Positions 6,532-13,935 of a DNA stretch of 60,546 bases are shown piece after piece; the first letter of the stretch is position 1, and each line of letters begins with the position of its first letter. The stretch spans positions 1-60,546 of IMG/VR virus record IMGVR_UViG_3300030101_000172; one strand, 5' to 3'. Below the pieces are notes generated by a model, which worked only from the letters and a program-made list of their open reading frames with translations, made no database searches and was not told the origin of the DNA. The stretch comes from a virus. A program made the translations under genes and the position numbers.

Positions 6532-8865
6532 CTATAAAGCTATCGCCATTGCTGTGGCAAAACCTTTTGTTGCAGAACTTCCTGCTGCATATGTTTTTAT
6601 ATCTGAGGCAGGTATCTGTTTAGTGGTTGTTCCATCAATTACTATGAACCCATCTGCATCAGCTATTGTAATAGATGATGTTGATTTTGCTGAACCATCT
6701 AATAAATTTAATTCTGCTGTTGTAGATGTTACACCATCTAATATGTTAAGTTCTGCCGTTGTAGATGTTACACCATCCAATATATTAAGTTCTGCGGCTG
6801 TGGATGTGACACCGTCAAGTATGTTTAACTCTGCTGCAGTTGATGTAATCGTTGTACCATTAATAGACAGTGCATCTGTTTCTAAAGTTCCGTCTACATC
6901 TACGTTTCCTGATATATCTAAAGATGCTGCTATTAGTTGGTCAACTTGTAAATCTTCATGGTTTGAACCTAATTTTAATTCAAACTTAGGGCCTGTTGTA
7001 TTATAGCTAAATGTAGCGTCATCACCTGAACCACCCTCTATTGTAATACCTGCACCGTTTACCACTGCACTTGTGCTATTGCCACTATCTAATACGATGT
7101 TGTGGTCATTTAAATTCACTGTTGTTGAATTTACTGTGGTGGTTGTGCCTGATACAGTTAAGTTACCTTCTAGTGTTACGTTAGCACCACTAAATGTCAT
7201 AGCAGTTGTAGTGCCTGACTTTATGAGAAGCTCACCACTGTTGTTACTAAGTCCACCATAAGTTGTGCCATCATCTTTTAACAGTATATCTGCACCATCT
7301 GCATCAAGAGTAATATCTCCTGCGGAGTCTAATGTTATTGTAGAGCCTGTTATATTTGTTATTACAGGATCTGTTAATGTTTTGTTTGTTAATGTAGCAG
7401 TTGACGATGTTGAAACTAATCTTGCATTACCACCTGTACTAGGTAGTGTTAAAGTGTTAGATGCACTTTCTGAATGTGGTGCAGCTATTATAATTTGTCC
7501 GTGTGAGTTTGCTTCACAATTTAATTGTATAGCTCCCTGATTAGTATTACCTTTTACAACTACTTTTCCTGTTCCGTTTGGTGCAAGTTCAAGATTAGCA
7601 TTTGAAGTGGTAACAATGTCTTGACCATTCATGTCTAAGTTGCCACCAAGTTGAGGAGTCGTGTCCTCTACTACGTTAGATATGGCAACACCACCAACAG
7701 CTAATCCTGATACGATTGTACTTCTTGTTACTTTTTTTAAACCACCACCTGAAGTGTCTACTGCTAAGAATACATCATCGTTAGCCACACTGGATATTTC
7801 AGATAAGTCACCGACTGCTATAGAGTTAAAATTTGCTCCGTCTGCAACAAGTAAGTTACCTGCAGTGTTTGTGCCCATAGTTATGTCATCACCTGCAACT
7901 GTTAAGTCACCTGTGATACTTAGATTTCTAAAACCACTTATGTCTTTGTTCGAGTCAACTATTACAGCTTTTGACGCTGACACTGTTCCATTTGTGACAC
8001 CATCAATTAAATTAATATCAGCAGCACTAGCTGTCACACCATCAAGAATATTTAGTTCTGCAACTGTAGAAGTTATACCGTCTAGTGCATTAAGTTCTGC
8101 AGCCGTAGCAGTGACCCCATCTAATATATTAAGTTCTGCTGTTGTGGATGTAACACCATCAAGTATATTTAATTCTGCGGCTGTAGATGTAATTGCTGTG
8201 CCATTAAGATTAATAGCATCCAAATATGCGATACCATCAATGTATATATCTTTCCATTTCTTACTGGACGATCCTAAATCATGTGTATCATCATCGTCAG
8301 GTATAATGTTAGAGTCTACCTCACCACCAAATACAATGTTATCTGTGTTAGCATCGCCAAGAGTTAATGTACCACCATTGAACGTAGTTGTGCCTGTTAC
8401 AGTGAGATTACCACCTATAGAAGCATTACCACCAACTACTAAGTTACCAGCTACGTTTGTTAATGCTTCTAGCACATTTGTGCCATCACAATACACAAAC
8501 CCAGTTGTGCCATCTGGTATAGCAATACCACTACCTGAAGCTGTTTTAACTGTAATTGTTTGTCCAGTAGCGTTCTTAACTATATAAACTTTACTTGCTG
8601 CAGGACATATTACAGTGCCTGCACCACTTAAATCAGAGGTTGTGTCTGTTAAATTTAAAATAGCCGCTCGTGATTCAGAGGTTGTACCGTCTGCTGTGGA
8701 TAGTGTAGCAGAGTTTGTACTCCAAGTGTTTATAGTCTTTAAACCAGCAACGGCTTCTTCTATCATAGAAGTTACTTGTTGATTAACAGTGTCACCCCAA
8801 GTACCTGTCAATTCTCCTTGTGTGGGTAACGCTAATTTTAAAGATGTAGTATACGCTGTAGCCAT
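6532..8865 (-). CDS. long tail fibre protein with ELNILDGVT repeats
   Basis: A 777-residue fibre. The N-terminal domain (about residues 1-140; MATAYTTSLKLALPTQGELTGTWGDTVNQ) is the conserved attachment domain of many marine phage fibres. Next come VVGGNASIGGNLTVTGTTTFNGG-type stalk repeats and a first cluster of five 13-residue units of type TAAELNILDGVTS (8010-8190). A long beta-rich shaft follows, with a QLGGNLDMNGQDI segment, then a second cluster of four units (6690-6850) and a short Ala-rich tail. It is the largest fibre in the cluster and probably the main trimeric host-recognition fibre. Confidence 0.85.
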   Translation of the reverse strand: MATAYTTSLKLALPTQGELTGTWGDTVNQQVTSMIEEAVAGLKTINTWSTNSATLSTADGTTSESRAAILNLTDTTSDLSGAGTVICPAASKVYIVKNATGQTITVKTASGSGIAIPDGTTGFVYCDGTNVLEALTNVAGNLVVGGNASIGGNLTVTGTTTFNGGTLTLGDANTDNIVFGGEVDSNIIPDDDDTHDLGSSSKKWKDIYIDGIAYLDAINLNGTAITSTAAELNILDGVTSTTAELNILDGVTATAAELNALDGITSTVAELNILDGVTASAADINLIDGVTNGTVSASKAVIVDSNKDISGFRNLSITGDLTVAGDDITMGTNTAGNLLVADGANFNSIAVGDLSEISSVANDDVFLAVDTSGGGLKKVTRSTIVSGLAVGGVAISNVVEDTTPQLGGNLDMNGQDIVTTSNANLELAPNGTGKVVVKGNTNQGAIQLNCEANSHGQIIIAAPHSESASNTLTLPSTGGNARLVSTSSTATLTNKTLTDPVITNITGSTITLDSAGDITLDADGADILLKDDGTTYGGLSNNSGELLIKSGTTTAMTFSGANVTLEGNLTVSGTTTTVNSTTVNLNDHNIVLDSGNSTSAVVNGAGITIEGGSGDDATFSYNTTGPKFELKLGSNHEDLQVDQLIAASLDISGNVDVDGTLETDALSINGTTITSTAAELNILDGVTSTAAELNILDGVTSTTAELNILDGVTSTTAELNLLDGSAKSTSSITIADADGFIVIDGTTTKQIPASDIKTYAAGSSATKGFATAMAIAL
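6690..6850 (-). repeat. 39-bp coding repeats, ELNILDGVT type, C-terminal cluster (4 units)
   Basis: Four tandem units of 39 bases encode (S)T(A/T)AELN(I/L)LDG. The AATTCTGC/AGTTCTGC anchor recurs at about 6711, 6750, 6789 and 6828. The codons differ slightly between units, so the repeats are not brand-new duplications. They form a stalk section of the fibre. Confidence 0.85.
8010..8190 (-). repeat. 39-bp coding repeats, ELNILDGVT type, N-terminal cluster (5 units)
   Basis: Five tandem 13-residue units (AELNILDGVT, AELNILDGVT, AELNALDGIT, AELNILDGVT, ADINLIDGVT). They are more degenerate than the second cluster in the same gene, about 1.2 kb away. The two clusters could recombine and change fibre length. 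Confidence 0.85.
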
Positions 8866-8921
8866 TTATAAAACCTCTATACTTATTAATACATCAATAA
8901 ACAGAAAACAGCAACAAAACA

Positions 8922-9353
8922 TTATACTATACGTATTATAGCATTTTCTGAGTTTGCAATAGGAAAACTTATTTGAAAGTTCCCCGAGCTGGATTGTTTA
9001 TCCTCTCCAAAATCAATTACTGCAACGGCAGGGTTACCTGTTGCACTCTTATATATTAAAGCTCCTCTAGCTGTAATTGAAGAAGAACTCCAAGTTACAT
9101 CAGAAAAATCTAATAACGCTGTAGTGCCTGATGACGTAGGGTTTGTTGCTATGGTAAGAGCTTTACCTCCTGCATCGTAACCTGTACCTGACACTTCATT
9201 TGTTGTGCTATATGCTGTAGTATCAGCGTTTAGAGTAGCACTAGATGTAAACAAAGCTATTTTAAAAGATTGAGATGTATCACTACTAAAATCCATCTCA
9301 CCATTTAGTAGAGCTACTTTAAAGGATGTGCATGTAGCTTGTGTTATAGCCAT
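8922..9353 (-). CDS. virion structural protein, 143 residues
   Basis: It begins MAITQATCTSFKVALLNGEMDF, followed by SFKIALFTSSATLNADTTAY and a beta-rich remainder ending SENAIIRIV. From memory, this start and the FK.ALFTSSATL.A.T..Y motif occur in a small conserved virion protein of marine phages near the tail genes. It lies between the long fibre gene (56-base gap, AT-rich) and an adaptor-like gene. It is probably a tail or tail-attachment component; there is no enzymatic motif. Confidence 0.65.
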   Translation of the reverse strand: MAITQATCTSFKVALLNGEMDFSSDTSQSFKIALFTSSATLNADTTAYSTTNEVSGTGYDAGGKALTIATNPTSSGTTALLDFSDVTWSSSSITARGALIYKSATGNPAVAVIDFGEDKQSSSGNFQISFPIANSENAIIRIV

Positions 9354-9358
9354 TTACA

Positions 9359-10003
9359 TTACCCCACATTAACTCTTTGTTGACCAGAACGATAGTAATC
9401 TTGTCTTAGTTTACCATCACCAAATTGTTTTAATAAAGTTATAGCTTGTAAATAATACTTTTCATATAGAGCAACCAAGTCAGGCTCTCCTTTCATAAAC
9501 CGTATAGCTTCTACCAAAGCCCCATTTAGTAATGCTGAATCAAAATTATCCCCTAAATATGTGCCTCCTGCAGTCACAATAGACGTAGGATACTTTGCAT
9601 ATATGTGTTCTAATGTATAATTAGCATCTGGAATTGGAGAAAACATAAATTTTATTTTATTGCCTGAAGTGCTATGATAAGCATAAAACTTTGGTAACCC
9701 ACGTTTAGCAGTTGTAGTTACAGGGTACGCCTCTCTTAAAAAATTAGAATCTTTATTTAATAAAAAAGTCTGAGTATCATTATTTACTATTGCTAAACTA
9801 TAAGTATACAAATACCCATCAGGTGTAGTATACAGCTCGTTACCAGCGGTTAAACTACTACTATCAACATTACGCATTGCTGCTAACTCTACAGTATTAA
9901 ATATTTTTTGTTCTGCCTGTTGGGTAAACATAGCGAGTTGGTCATCTGTAAATGTTGTTTCACATATATCTAATATGTTTGCTTTTAAAGATGTATAATT
10001 CAT
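9359..10003 (-). CDS. head-tail adaptor / tail accessory-like protein
   Basis: A 214-residue protein. The N-terminus MNYTSLKANILDICETTF.DDQLAMFTQQAEQKIFNTVEL is alpha-helical, followed by beta segments (ELYTTPDGYLYTYSLAI, KFMFSPIPDANYTLEHIYAKYPTSI) and a helical C-terminus (ALVEAIRFMKGEPDLVALYEKYY). This alpha-beta-alpha layout and position fit head-completion or adaptor proteins of podoviruses, in the style of P22 gp4 or T7 gp11. The assignment rests on context and secondary-structure pattern, not on a diagnostic motif. Confidence 0.6.
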   Translation of the reverse strand: MNYTSLKANILDICETTFTDDQLAMFTQQAEQKIFNTVELAAMRNVDSSSLTAGNELYTTPDGYLYTYSLAIVNNDTQTFLLNKDSNFLREAYPVTTTAKRGLPKFYAYHSTSGNKIKFMFSPIPDANYTLEHIYAKYPTSIVTAGGTYLGDNFDSALLNGALVEAIRFMKGEPDLVALYEKYYLQAITLLKQFGDGKLRQDYYRSGQQRVNVG

Positions 10004-10011
10004 AATTACCT

Positions 10012-10338
10012 CTAACTTGTACTAACTGTTACTTGCCCCACAACCACAGACGTGGCAAAACTTAATTTATTAAACTCAGAACCAGAGTATATTAACGCCC
10101 TACTTTTAGGGTATCCAGTAAAATCTGGTCTAGGGTTACGTATAGCTTGTGGATCGTGTACAGGGTATCTACCTAATTCGTTTTGTGGATGGTCAGGATT
10201 CCAACACTGTGGACACGCTTTTATATTTGTATCACTACCTCTTCTTATTAAACTTCTTAACTCTCTTAAATAAAATCTAAATCCGCATATATCGCACTCT
10301 GCTAAAGCGTTTCTACCTGATGCAAATTTACTTGCCAT
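10012..10338 (-). CDS. small zinc-ribbon virion-associated protein
   Basis: A 108-residue protein with two Cys pairs, C15-x2-C18 (ECDICGF) and C42-x2-C45 (ACPQCW), the spacing of a rubredoxin or zinc-ribbon knuckle. WNPDHPQNELGRYPVHDPQAIRNPRPD follows. This signature is conserved in many marine phages at the same place between two adaptor-like genes. Zinc binding is inferred from the Cys pairs. The role may be structural, in the neck or tail. Confidence 0.7.
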   Translation of the reverse strand: MASKFASGRNALAECDICGFRFYLRELRSLIRRGSDTNIKACPQCWNPDHPQNELGRYPVHDPQAIRNPRPDFTGYPKSRALIYSGSEFNKLSFATSVVVGQVTVSTS

Positions 10339-10340
10339 AT

Positions 10341-11021
10341 CTAAATCCTACTTATTCTTGGTACGAAATTTTCTGATGTTTTTTCTCTATCCTCACCAGC
10401 AGCTAACGCATACTGCTCATCATATGCGGCTTTTAACATTTCTATTCTTGGTGCTAACTCTGGAACTTTCATAGCTATATGATAAGCTAATCCAGCAACC
10501 AAACATGGTAAAAAACGAAATACTATATCTGGTGTTTCCACACCATTACCAGCGTCTTGTATTCTTCTCATTCTAAAATATACAAATGTGTAACTGGTAT
10601 CAGGGACAGGATATAAATTTATTCTTGGTGTTATCAATCTCTCTATAAATACTTGTATTGGTCTACCCCTTGTTAACTTGTTAGGGATAGATGAGTAAGT
10701 ACTTACACCTATACGACTTATAGTAAGATCAGATTGTGTAGTGGCATTACCTGCATTTGTACGTATAACTTGATCGAGAAGATCTATTGTATCTGCAGGT
10801 AAATCATATTGTGCCGTTCCTGCTGTCACAGATATAGTTCCTTCATCTATTGTCCACATATTAATACCACGGTTTTGCCATTCTATGGTCATTAGATTCA
10901 TAGACCTGCGAGCAGTTCTTAAATCATAACCCGAACGCATTTCTCTACCTGCACGTTCCCAAGCCTCTTCAGCTATCTCCGTGAAGTCCATCTCAAATGC
11001 GGTTGTTCCCGATGTCGCCAT
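10341..11021 (-). CDS. head-tail connector-like protein, 226 residues
   Basis: MATSGTTAFEMDFTEIAEEAWERAG is followed by RSGYDLRTARRSMNLMTIEWQNRGINMWTID, TAQYDLPADTIDLLDQVIR and a C-terminal helical ALAYHIAMKVPELAPRIEMLKAAYDEQYALA. The EIAEEA.ERAG....TGYDL.TARRSLNL...EW.NRG core is very common in marine podovirus structural clusters. By layout (N-terminal helix bundle, central beta, C-terminal helices) it resembles the P22 gp4-like tail accessory or adaptor group. It lies with two other candidate neck genes. Confidence 0.65.
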   Translation of the reverse strand: MATSGTTAFEMDFTEIAEEAWERAGREMRSGYDLRTARRSMNLMTIEWQNRGINMWTIDEGTISVTAGTAQYDLPADTIDLLDQVIRTNAGNATTQSDLTISRIGVSTYSSIPNKLTRGRPIQVFIERLITPRINLYPVPDTSYTFVYFRMRRIQDAGNGVETPDIVFRFLPCLVAGLAYHIAMKVPELAPRIEMLKAAYDEQYALAAGEDREKTSENFVPRISRI

Positions 11022-11041
11022 ATCCTAAACTTTCTTTTACC

Positions 11042-11302
11042 TTACGTAAACTTTCTGTATGTTCTCGTTTTTTTAGCAATCTTTTTGGGCTGTTTAGCCA
11101 CTTGTTTACCTTTTCTAGTTGCCTTGCGTTTAGCAGCCGTAGAACGGGCGTATTCAGCGGGCGAAAGAGCCTTAATTGCTTTTTCAGGTAAGTAACGCTC
11201 GCCTGTTGCCTTTGGCCCTTGTGTACTAGGTTTACCACTTTTGGTTCGCCATTTCTGTTTACCCCATGCTTTTAAGCTCCTTTGTGACTTCTTTAAGGCC
11301 AT
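11042..11302 (-). CDS. Lys/Arg-rich small protein, 86 residues
   Basis: It begins MALKKSQRSLKAWGKQKWRTKSGK, continues GERYLPEKAIKALSPAEYA and ends in a very basic RKGKQVAKQPKKIAKKT. This pattern is common in marine phages; the biochemical role is unknown. The start ATG overlaps the preceding stop (TAATG). It is the last of five consecutive small, highly basic genes. A virion or DNA-binding role is suggested by charge and location only. Confidence 0.7.
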   Translation of the reverse strand: MALKKSQRSLKAWGKQKWRTKSGKPSTQGPKATGERYLPEKAIKALSPAEYARSTAAKRKATRKGKQVAKQPKKIAKKTRTYRKFT

Positions 11303-11520
11303 TAGCTAGTATAACCTCCACCAGCTTTCTTATAGGCTTTAGCCATCATCTGGGCTTTACGAGCACTCCACTGACCAGGTCTACCACCCTTACCGCCAGC
11401 TTTTATTCTATTGAAAATACGCTTACGTAAAGATGGTTTTGTGTAGTTACCAGCTTCGTTGACTCTGCTTTTACTTTTCTTCTTTTTTACAGAACCACCT
11501 TTTTTATAATATACTCTCAT
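11302..11520 (-). CDS. Lys/Arg-rich small protein with GNYTKPSLRKRIF motif
   Basis: A 72-residue protein: MRVYYKKGGSVKKKKSKS, then NEAGNYTKPSLRKRIFNR, then IKAGGKGGRPGQWSARKAQMM, ending KAGGGYTS. This motif string is familiar from many marine phage proteins. It is rich in Lys, Arg and Gly with no Cys or hydrophobic stretch. It may bind DNA in the virion. Function not established. Confidence 0.7.
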   Translation of the reverse strand: MRVYYKKGGSVKKKKSKSRVNEAGNYTKPSLRKRIFNRIKAGGKGGRPGQWSARKAQMMAKAYKKAGGGYTS

Positions 11521-11528
11521 TTAAGCAC

Positions 11529-11879
11529 CTATACATACTTGGTTGGACGTGACCTAGAAACAATACCACCACCTCTGTACTTTATCATACCACCACTTTT
11601 CATAAATTTTGGCACTGTTTTTTCTGCTTTTTTTCTCTTTTTTTTGTCTTCATCTTGTAATTGCAAAGTCTCTAGTAAAGATCTTTTTTTACCAAAAACT
11701 TTTTCTTTTGCTTTCTTATCGCTTAAACCAAGATCCATACCTCCCTCACCTAAACGATCCTCTTCAGAACCATATTTACCTTTTATTCGTAATGGGTTAT
11801 CAGGCTTTTTTCCCTCTTCCTCACTTTTTTTAAGTTTAGATCTAAACTTTTCTTTCTCTCTAGTTTCAACTCTACCCAT
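11529..11879 (-). CDS. charged small protein with Gly-rich basic tail, 116 residues
   Basis: MGRVETREKEKFRSKLKKSEEEGKK opens a helical, highly charged protein with KKKRKKAEKTVPKF and a Gly/Arg C-terminal tail (KSGGMIKYRGGGIVSRSRPTKYV). The FMKSGGMI.Y.GGGIV-type tail recurs in other small proteins of such phages. The start overlaps the preceding stop (TAATG). Function unknown; it belongs to the basic-protein block. Confidence 0.65.
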   Translation of the reverse strand: MGRVETREKEKFRSKLKKSEEEGKKPDNPLRIKGKYGSEEDRLGEGGMDLGLSDKKAKEKVFGKKRSLLETLQLQDEDKKKRKKAEKTVPKFMKSGGMIKYRGGGIVSRSRPTKYV

Positions 11880-12172
11880 TATCCAGAGCCTTTCATCATC
11901 ACCATTTTAGCGGATCTAACACCTTTTTTAGCTATACCACAGCCACGGACTTTTCCTCCGCCTCCGTATTTTTTGACTTTGCCACCACCCATCATTTTTT
12001 TAGGTTTGACCATGCCACCACCCATCATTTTACCTTTGCCATCTGCTGCAAAAAAAGGAACTTTCTGGCCTTGATCGTTGGTAACCATTTTTAGACTACC
12101 ACCGTCAGAGTACATGTTTTTCTTCTTCATTTTGTCTTTCATTTGTTTTGGCATACTTGCTCTATTTATCAT
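11879..12172 (-). CDS. Gly/Lys/Met-rich small protein, 97 residues
   Basis: The sequence is dominated by GGG-K and MMGGG motifs (KMMGGGMVKPKKMMGGGKVKK), then GGGKVRGCGIAKKGVR near the end. The GGGKVRGCG.A.KGVR..KMV ending is a recurrent feature of marine phage small proteins. Low complexity suggests an unfolded or nucleic-acid-binding peptide. It is coupled by TAATG to the next gene. Confidence 0.65.
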   Translation of the reverse strand: MINRASMPKQMKDKMKKKNMYSDGGSLKMVTNDQGQKVPFFAADGKGKMMGGGMVKPKKMMGGGKVKKYGGGGKVRGCGIAKKGVRSAKMVMMKGSG

Positions 12173-12181
12173 TTTAATCTC

Positions 12182-12469
12182 CTAACATTTCCATCGTCTA
12201 CGTGCCTGACGTAAACGACTATTTGGGTTCTTCGCAGCTTTAGGGAATTTTTTCATTTGCCCAGCACTACGTGCACAAAAGGATTTGCGTCTTTTTGCAG
12301 CTTTACTACCAGGCTTAACTTTCCCAGTAACAGCGGTTTTTAGTTTAGATCCAGGGTTGTCTCTACGATACTTGGCTACACCTTTTTTAGTCATACCAGC
12401 ACCAGCTTTGGTGGGACGCTTATGCCCCCCTTTTATAGTGTGACCCTTCATTGTGCCTTTTTCTGCCAT
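12182..12469 (-). CDS. basic conserved phage protein, 95 residues (DUF6321-like)
   Basis: MAEKGTMKGHTIKGGHKRPTK is followed by KAGAGMTKKGVAKYRRDNPGS, LKTAVTGKVKPGSKAAKRRK, SFCARSAGQMKKFPKAAK and a terminal RLRQARRRWKC. This string is a recognisable conserved family in phages (DUF6321 as I recall). It is strongly basic, with two Cys (the RKSFCARS segment and the C-terminus). The role is unknown. It begins the run of five basic genes between the capsid-area proteins and the neck genes. Confidence 0.75.
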   Translation of the reverse strand: MAEKGTMKGHTIKGGHKRPTKAGAGMTKKGVAKYRRDNPGSKLKTAVTGKVKPGSKAAKRRKSFCARSAGQMKKFPKAAKNPNSRLRQARRRWKC

Positions 12470-12477
12470 ATCTACCT

Positions 12478-13083
12478 CTATGCGTAGAATACAGTTATAT
12501 TATCTGCCGTATCTAAAGTATACTTTACACAAGCTCCACTATCAAACAGAACACCCTCTGAAGGTATGGTTCTATCTACAGTGGTGTTAGCTGTTCCAAG
12601 AGTCCTTGATTTAAATAATGTAGTACCACTTTCGGGTGTGCCATTTATAAAGTCTACATCACCTGCTGTGCCACCTGACACTACGGATAATCCTTTTAAT
12701 CTTACTCTATTAGAACTTTCTACTGCTTGAGCACATAATGTTCCTGACCCAACTTTTATGTTAGCTGCATATTGTGCTGAACATTCGACCGCAGTAACAG
12801 TTAAAAATAATTTTGTGCCTGCCACTGCTTCTGCTGATCCAGTTGATGTTATAACTTCAGTCAAGACACTACCAAAAACATCTGTACCAGTAATAGTACA
12901 AGTCTTTGCATTATCACCTGTGCCTGTAGTTGTAACTGTAACATTTCTAGCTGCACCACCAGCAAACGTAGTGTTTGCCATCGTTGCGGAGGTGTTTGGT
13001 CTTGCTGCAGTTACTAATCTATCATCGTCTGCAGCATTCTCATCACTGATGGTCAGAGCTCGTACATCTGATAAACCTGCCAT
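12478..13083 (-). CDS. virion structural protein, 201 residues
   Basis: A beta-rich, Thr/Ala/Gly-rich protein beginning MAGLSDVRALTISDENAADD. It has a VTVTTTGTGDNAKTCTITGTDVFG segment and ends TLDTADNITVFYA. No enzymatic motif is seen. It follows the 244-residue protein in the same small transcription unit that starts at the promoter near 13.9 kb. It may be a capsid decoration or tail-surface protein; inferred from composition and place. Confidence 0.6.
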   Translation of the reverse strand: MAGLSDVRALTISDENAADDDRLVTAARPNTSATMANTTFAGGAARNVTVTTTGTGDNAKTCTITGTDVFGSVLTEVITSTGSAEAVAGTKLFLTVTAVECSAQYAANIKVGSGTLCAQAVESSNRVRLKGLSVVSGGTAGDVDFINGTPESGTTLFKSRTLGTANTTVDRTIPSEGVLFDSGACVKYTLDTADNITVFYA

Positions 13084-13098
13084 AATCTAGCCTCCAAA

Positions 13099-13833
13099 TT
13101 AATCGTTGTTGAAATCGAAAGCCGCACCATGAATCTTGATAACAAGTTTACCTGCTGTATAAGCAGCCTCAGTTGCATCACCACAAGTTAGATACAGAAA
13201 TTTCTTACTCAAAGCCGCAAGAGTTGCTCCTGCGTCAGCTTCATTATGTAGTCCTAAAGTTAGATCACCATTGTTAAATAATATAGTTCCACTAGTTACC
13301 GCAGCATTTTCTGCTGTTGTGCCTGTTGCAGAACAAACAAGGTTGATGTCAGGATCTCCACCTGTAGGAACTTCAAGACAAATGAACTCTAATTTGTATG
13401 GTATACCATTAACTTCTTTAGTTAACTCAGCTATATAAGCATTAGCAGCACCACCATCAGTACCAATAACATCGTTAGCCGCTCCACCAGAAGCTAAACC
13501 TCCATGCAAGTCTACTAATATAGTTGTGACAATATCACCACCAATTTTGTTTATAAAGGTGTTTATCGCTGCATCAGCAATACCAGACCCATGTGCATTT
13601 GGAGTTACATTAAATATAGTAGCCGCAGTTCCTAAACTAGCGTTATTAGCACCAACTGTTGTTCCTGCTGCAACTATGTTATCTCTACCAGAAGTAGCAA
13701 CCTTTTGTACTTCTAATACACCACCACTTGAAGCGACTATCTGTTCTGTTAATACACCAGTGGTTACATTTTTGGATATTGTTTTAAAACCGTTTTCGGA
13801 TCGGACGGGGCCGTTAAAAGTTGTATTTGCCAT
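13099..13833 (-). CDS. virion structural protein, 244 residues
   Basis: It opens MANTTFNGPVRSENGFKTISK, a start I recognise from a conserved marine phage structural protein that follows the major capsid gene. The rest is Ala/Gly/Thr-rich with LDLHGGL-like and FICLEVPTGGDPDINLVC segments and ends HGAAFDFNND. It is the first gene after a terminator-promoter region at 13888-13925, so it and the genes below may be made independently of the capsid gene. Its Shine-Dalgarno AAGGAG lies 8 bases before the ATG. Confidence 0.65.
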   Translation of the reverse strand: MANTTFNGPVRSENGFKTISKNVTTGVLTEQIVASSGGVLEVQKVATSGRDNIVAAGTTVGANNASLGTAATIFNVTPNAHGSGIADAAINTFINKIGGDIVTTILVDLHGGLASGGAANDVIGTDGGAANAYIAELTKEVNGIPYKLEFICLEVPTGGDPDINLVCSATGTTAENAAVTSGTILFNNGDLTLGLHNEADAGATLAALSKKFLYLTCGDATEAAYTAGKLVIKIHGAAFDFNND

Positions 13834-13857
13834 TTAAATCTCCTTGTCTTGGCATGT

Positions 13858-13873
13858 TGAACATTATTGTTCA
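13858..13873. repeat. dyad TGAACA-TTAT-TGTTCA in the leader of the 244-residue gene
   Basis: A perfect 6-bp inverted repeat with a 4-base centre. It lies between the promoter's -10 (13888-13893) and the start codon at 13833. It could be a 5' hairpin in the mRNA or a protein site. Its half-sites (TGTTCA/TGAACA) resemble the AATGTTC/GAACATT motifs of the putative origin, possibly by chance. Confidence 0.5.
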
Positions 13874-13887
13874 TCAAGGTTTAGTTT

Positions 13888-13915
13888 ATTATACATAAAA
13901 ATAAAGGGGTGACAA
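13888..13915 (-). promoter_or_regulatory. sigma70-type promoter inside the major-capsid terminator
   Basis: On the minus strand, TTGTCA (13915-13910), 16 bases, then TATAAT (13893-13888). The -35 box lies in the loop and second arm of the hairpin at 13906-13922, so the terminator of the capsid gene and the promoter of the next gene share bases. The predicted transcript start near 13881 leaves a leader of about 48 bases before the ATG at 13833. Confidence 0.65.
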
Positions 13916-13925
13916 GCACCCCCTT
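13894..13925 (-). terminator. rho-independent terminator after the major capsid gene
   Basis: Read leftward, AAGGGGGTG-CTTGT-CACCCCTTT forms a GC-rich stem (GGGGTG/CACCCC core, extended by AAG/CTT) followed by ATTTTTAT. It begins 11 bases after the capsid stop at 13936. Together with the overlapping promoter it may raise or isolate capsid expression from the genes beyond. Confidence 0.7.
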
Positions 13926-13935
13926 AAATAAAAAT

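Noticed and set aside
7661-8587. 308-codon ORF on the plus strand, opposite the long tail fibre
   Set aside because: It is the mirror of the repetitive fibre gene (its repeats read as TPSNILSSA), has no start site and breaks the strand layout.
8885-8935. Promoter (TATAAT-like sequences) in the gap before the long fibre gene
   Set aside because: -10-like boxes are present in an AT-rich gap but no matching -35 was found at proper distance.
10993-11238. 81-codon minus-strand ORF overlapping the basic-protein block
   Set aside because: A shifted-frame shadow of the 86-residue Lys-rich gene at 11042-11302.
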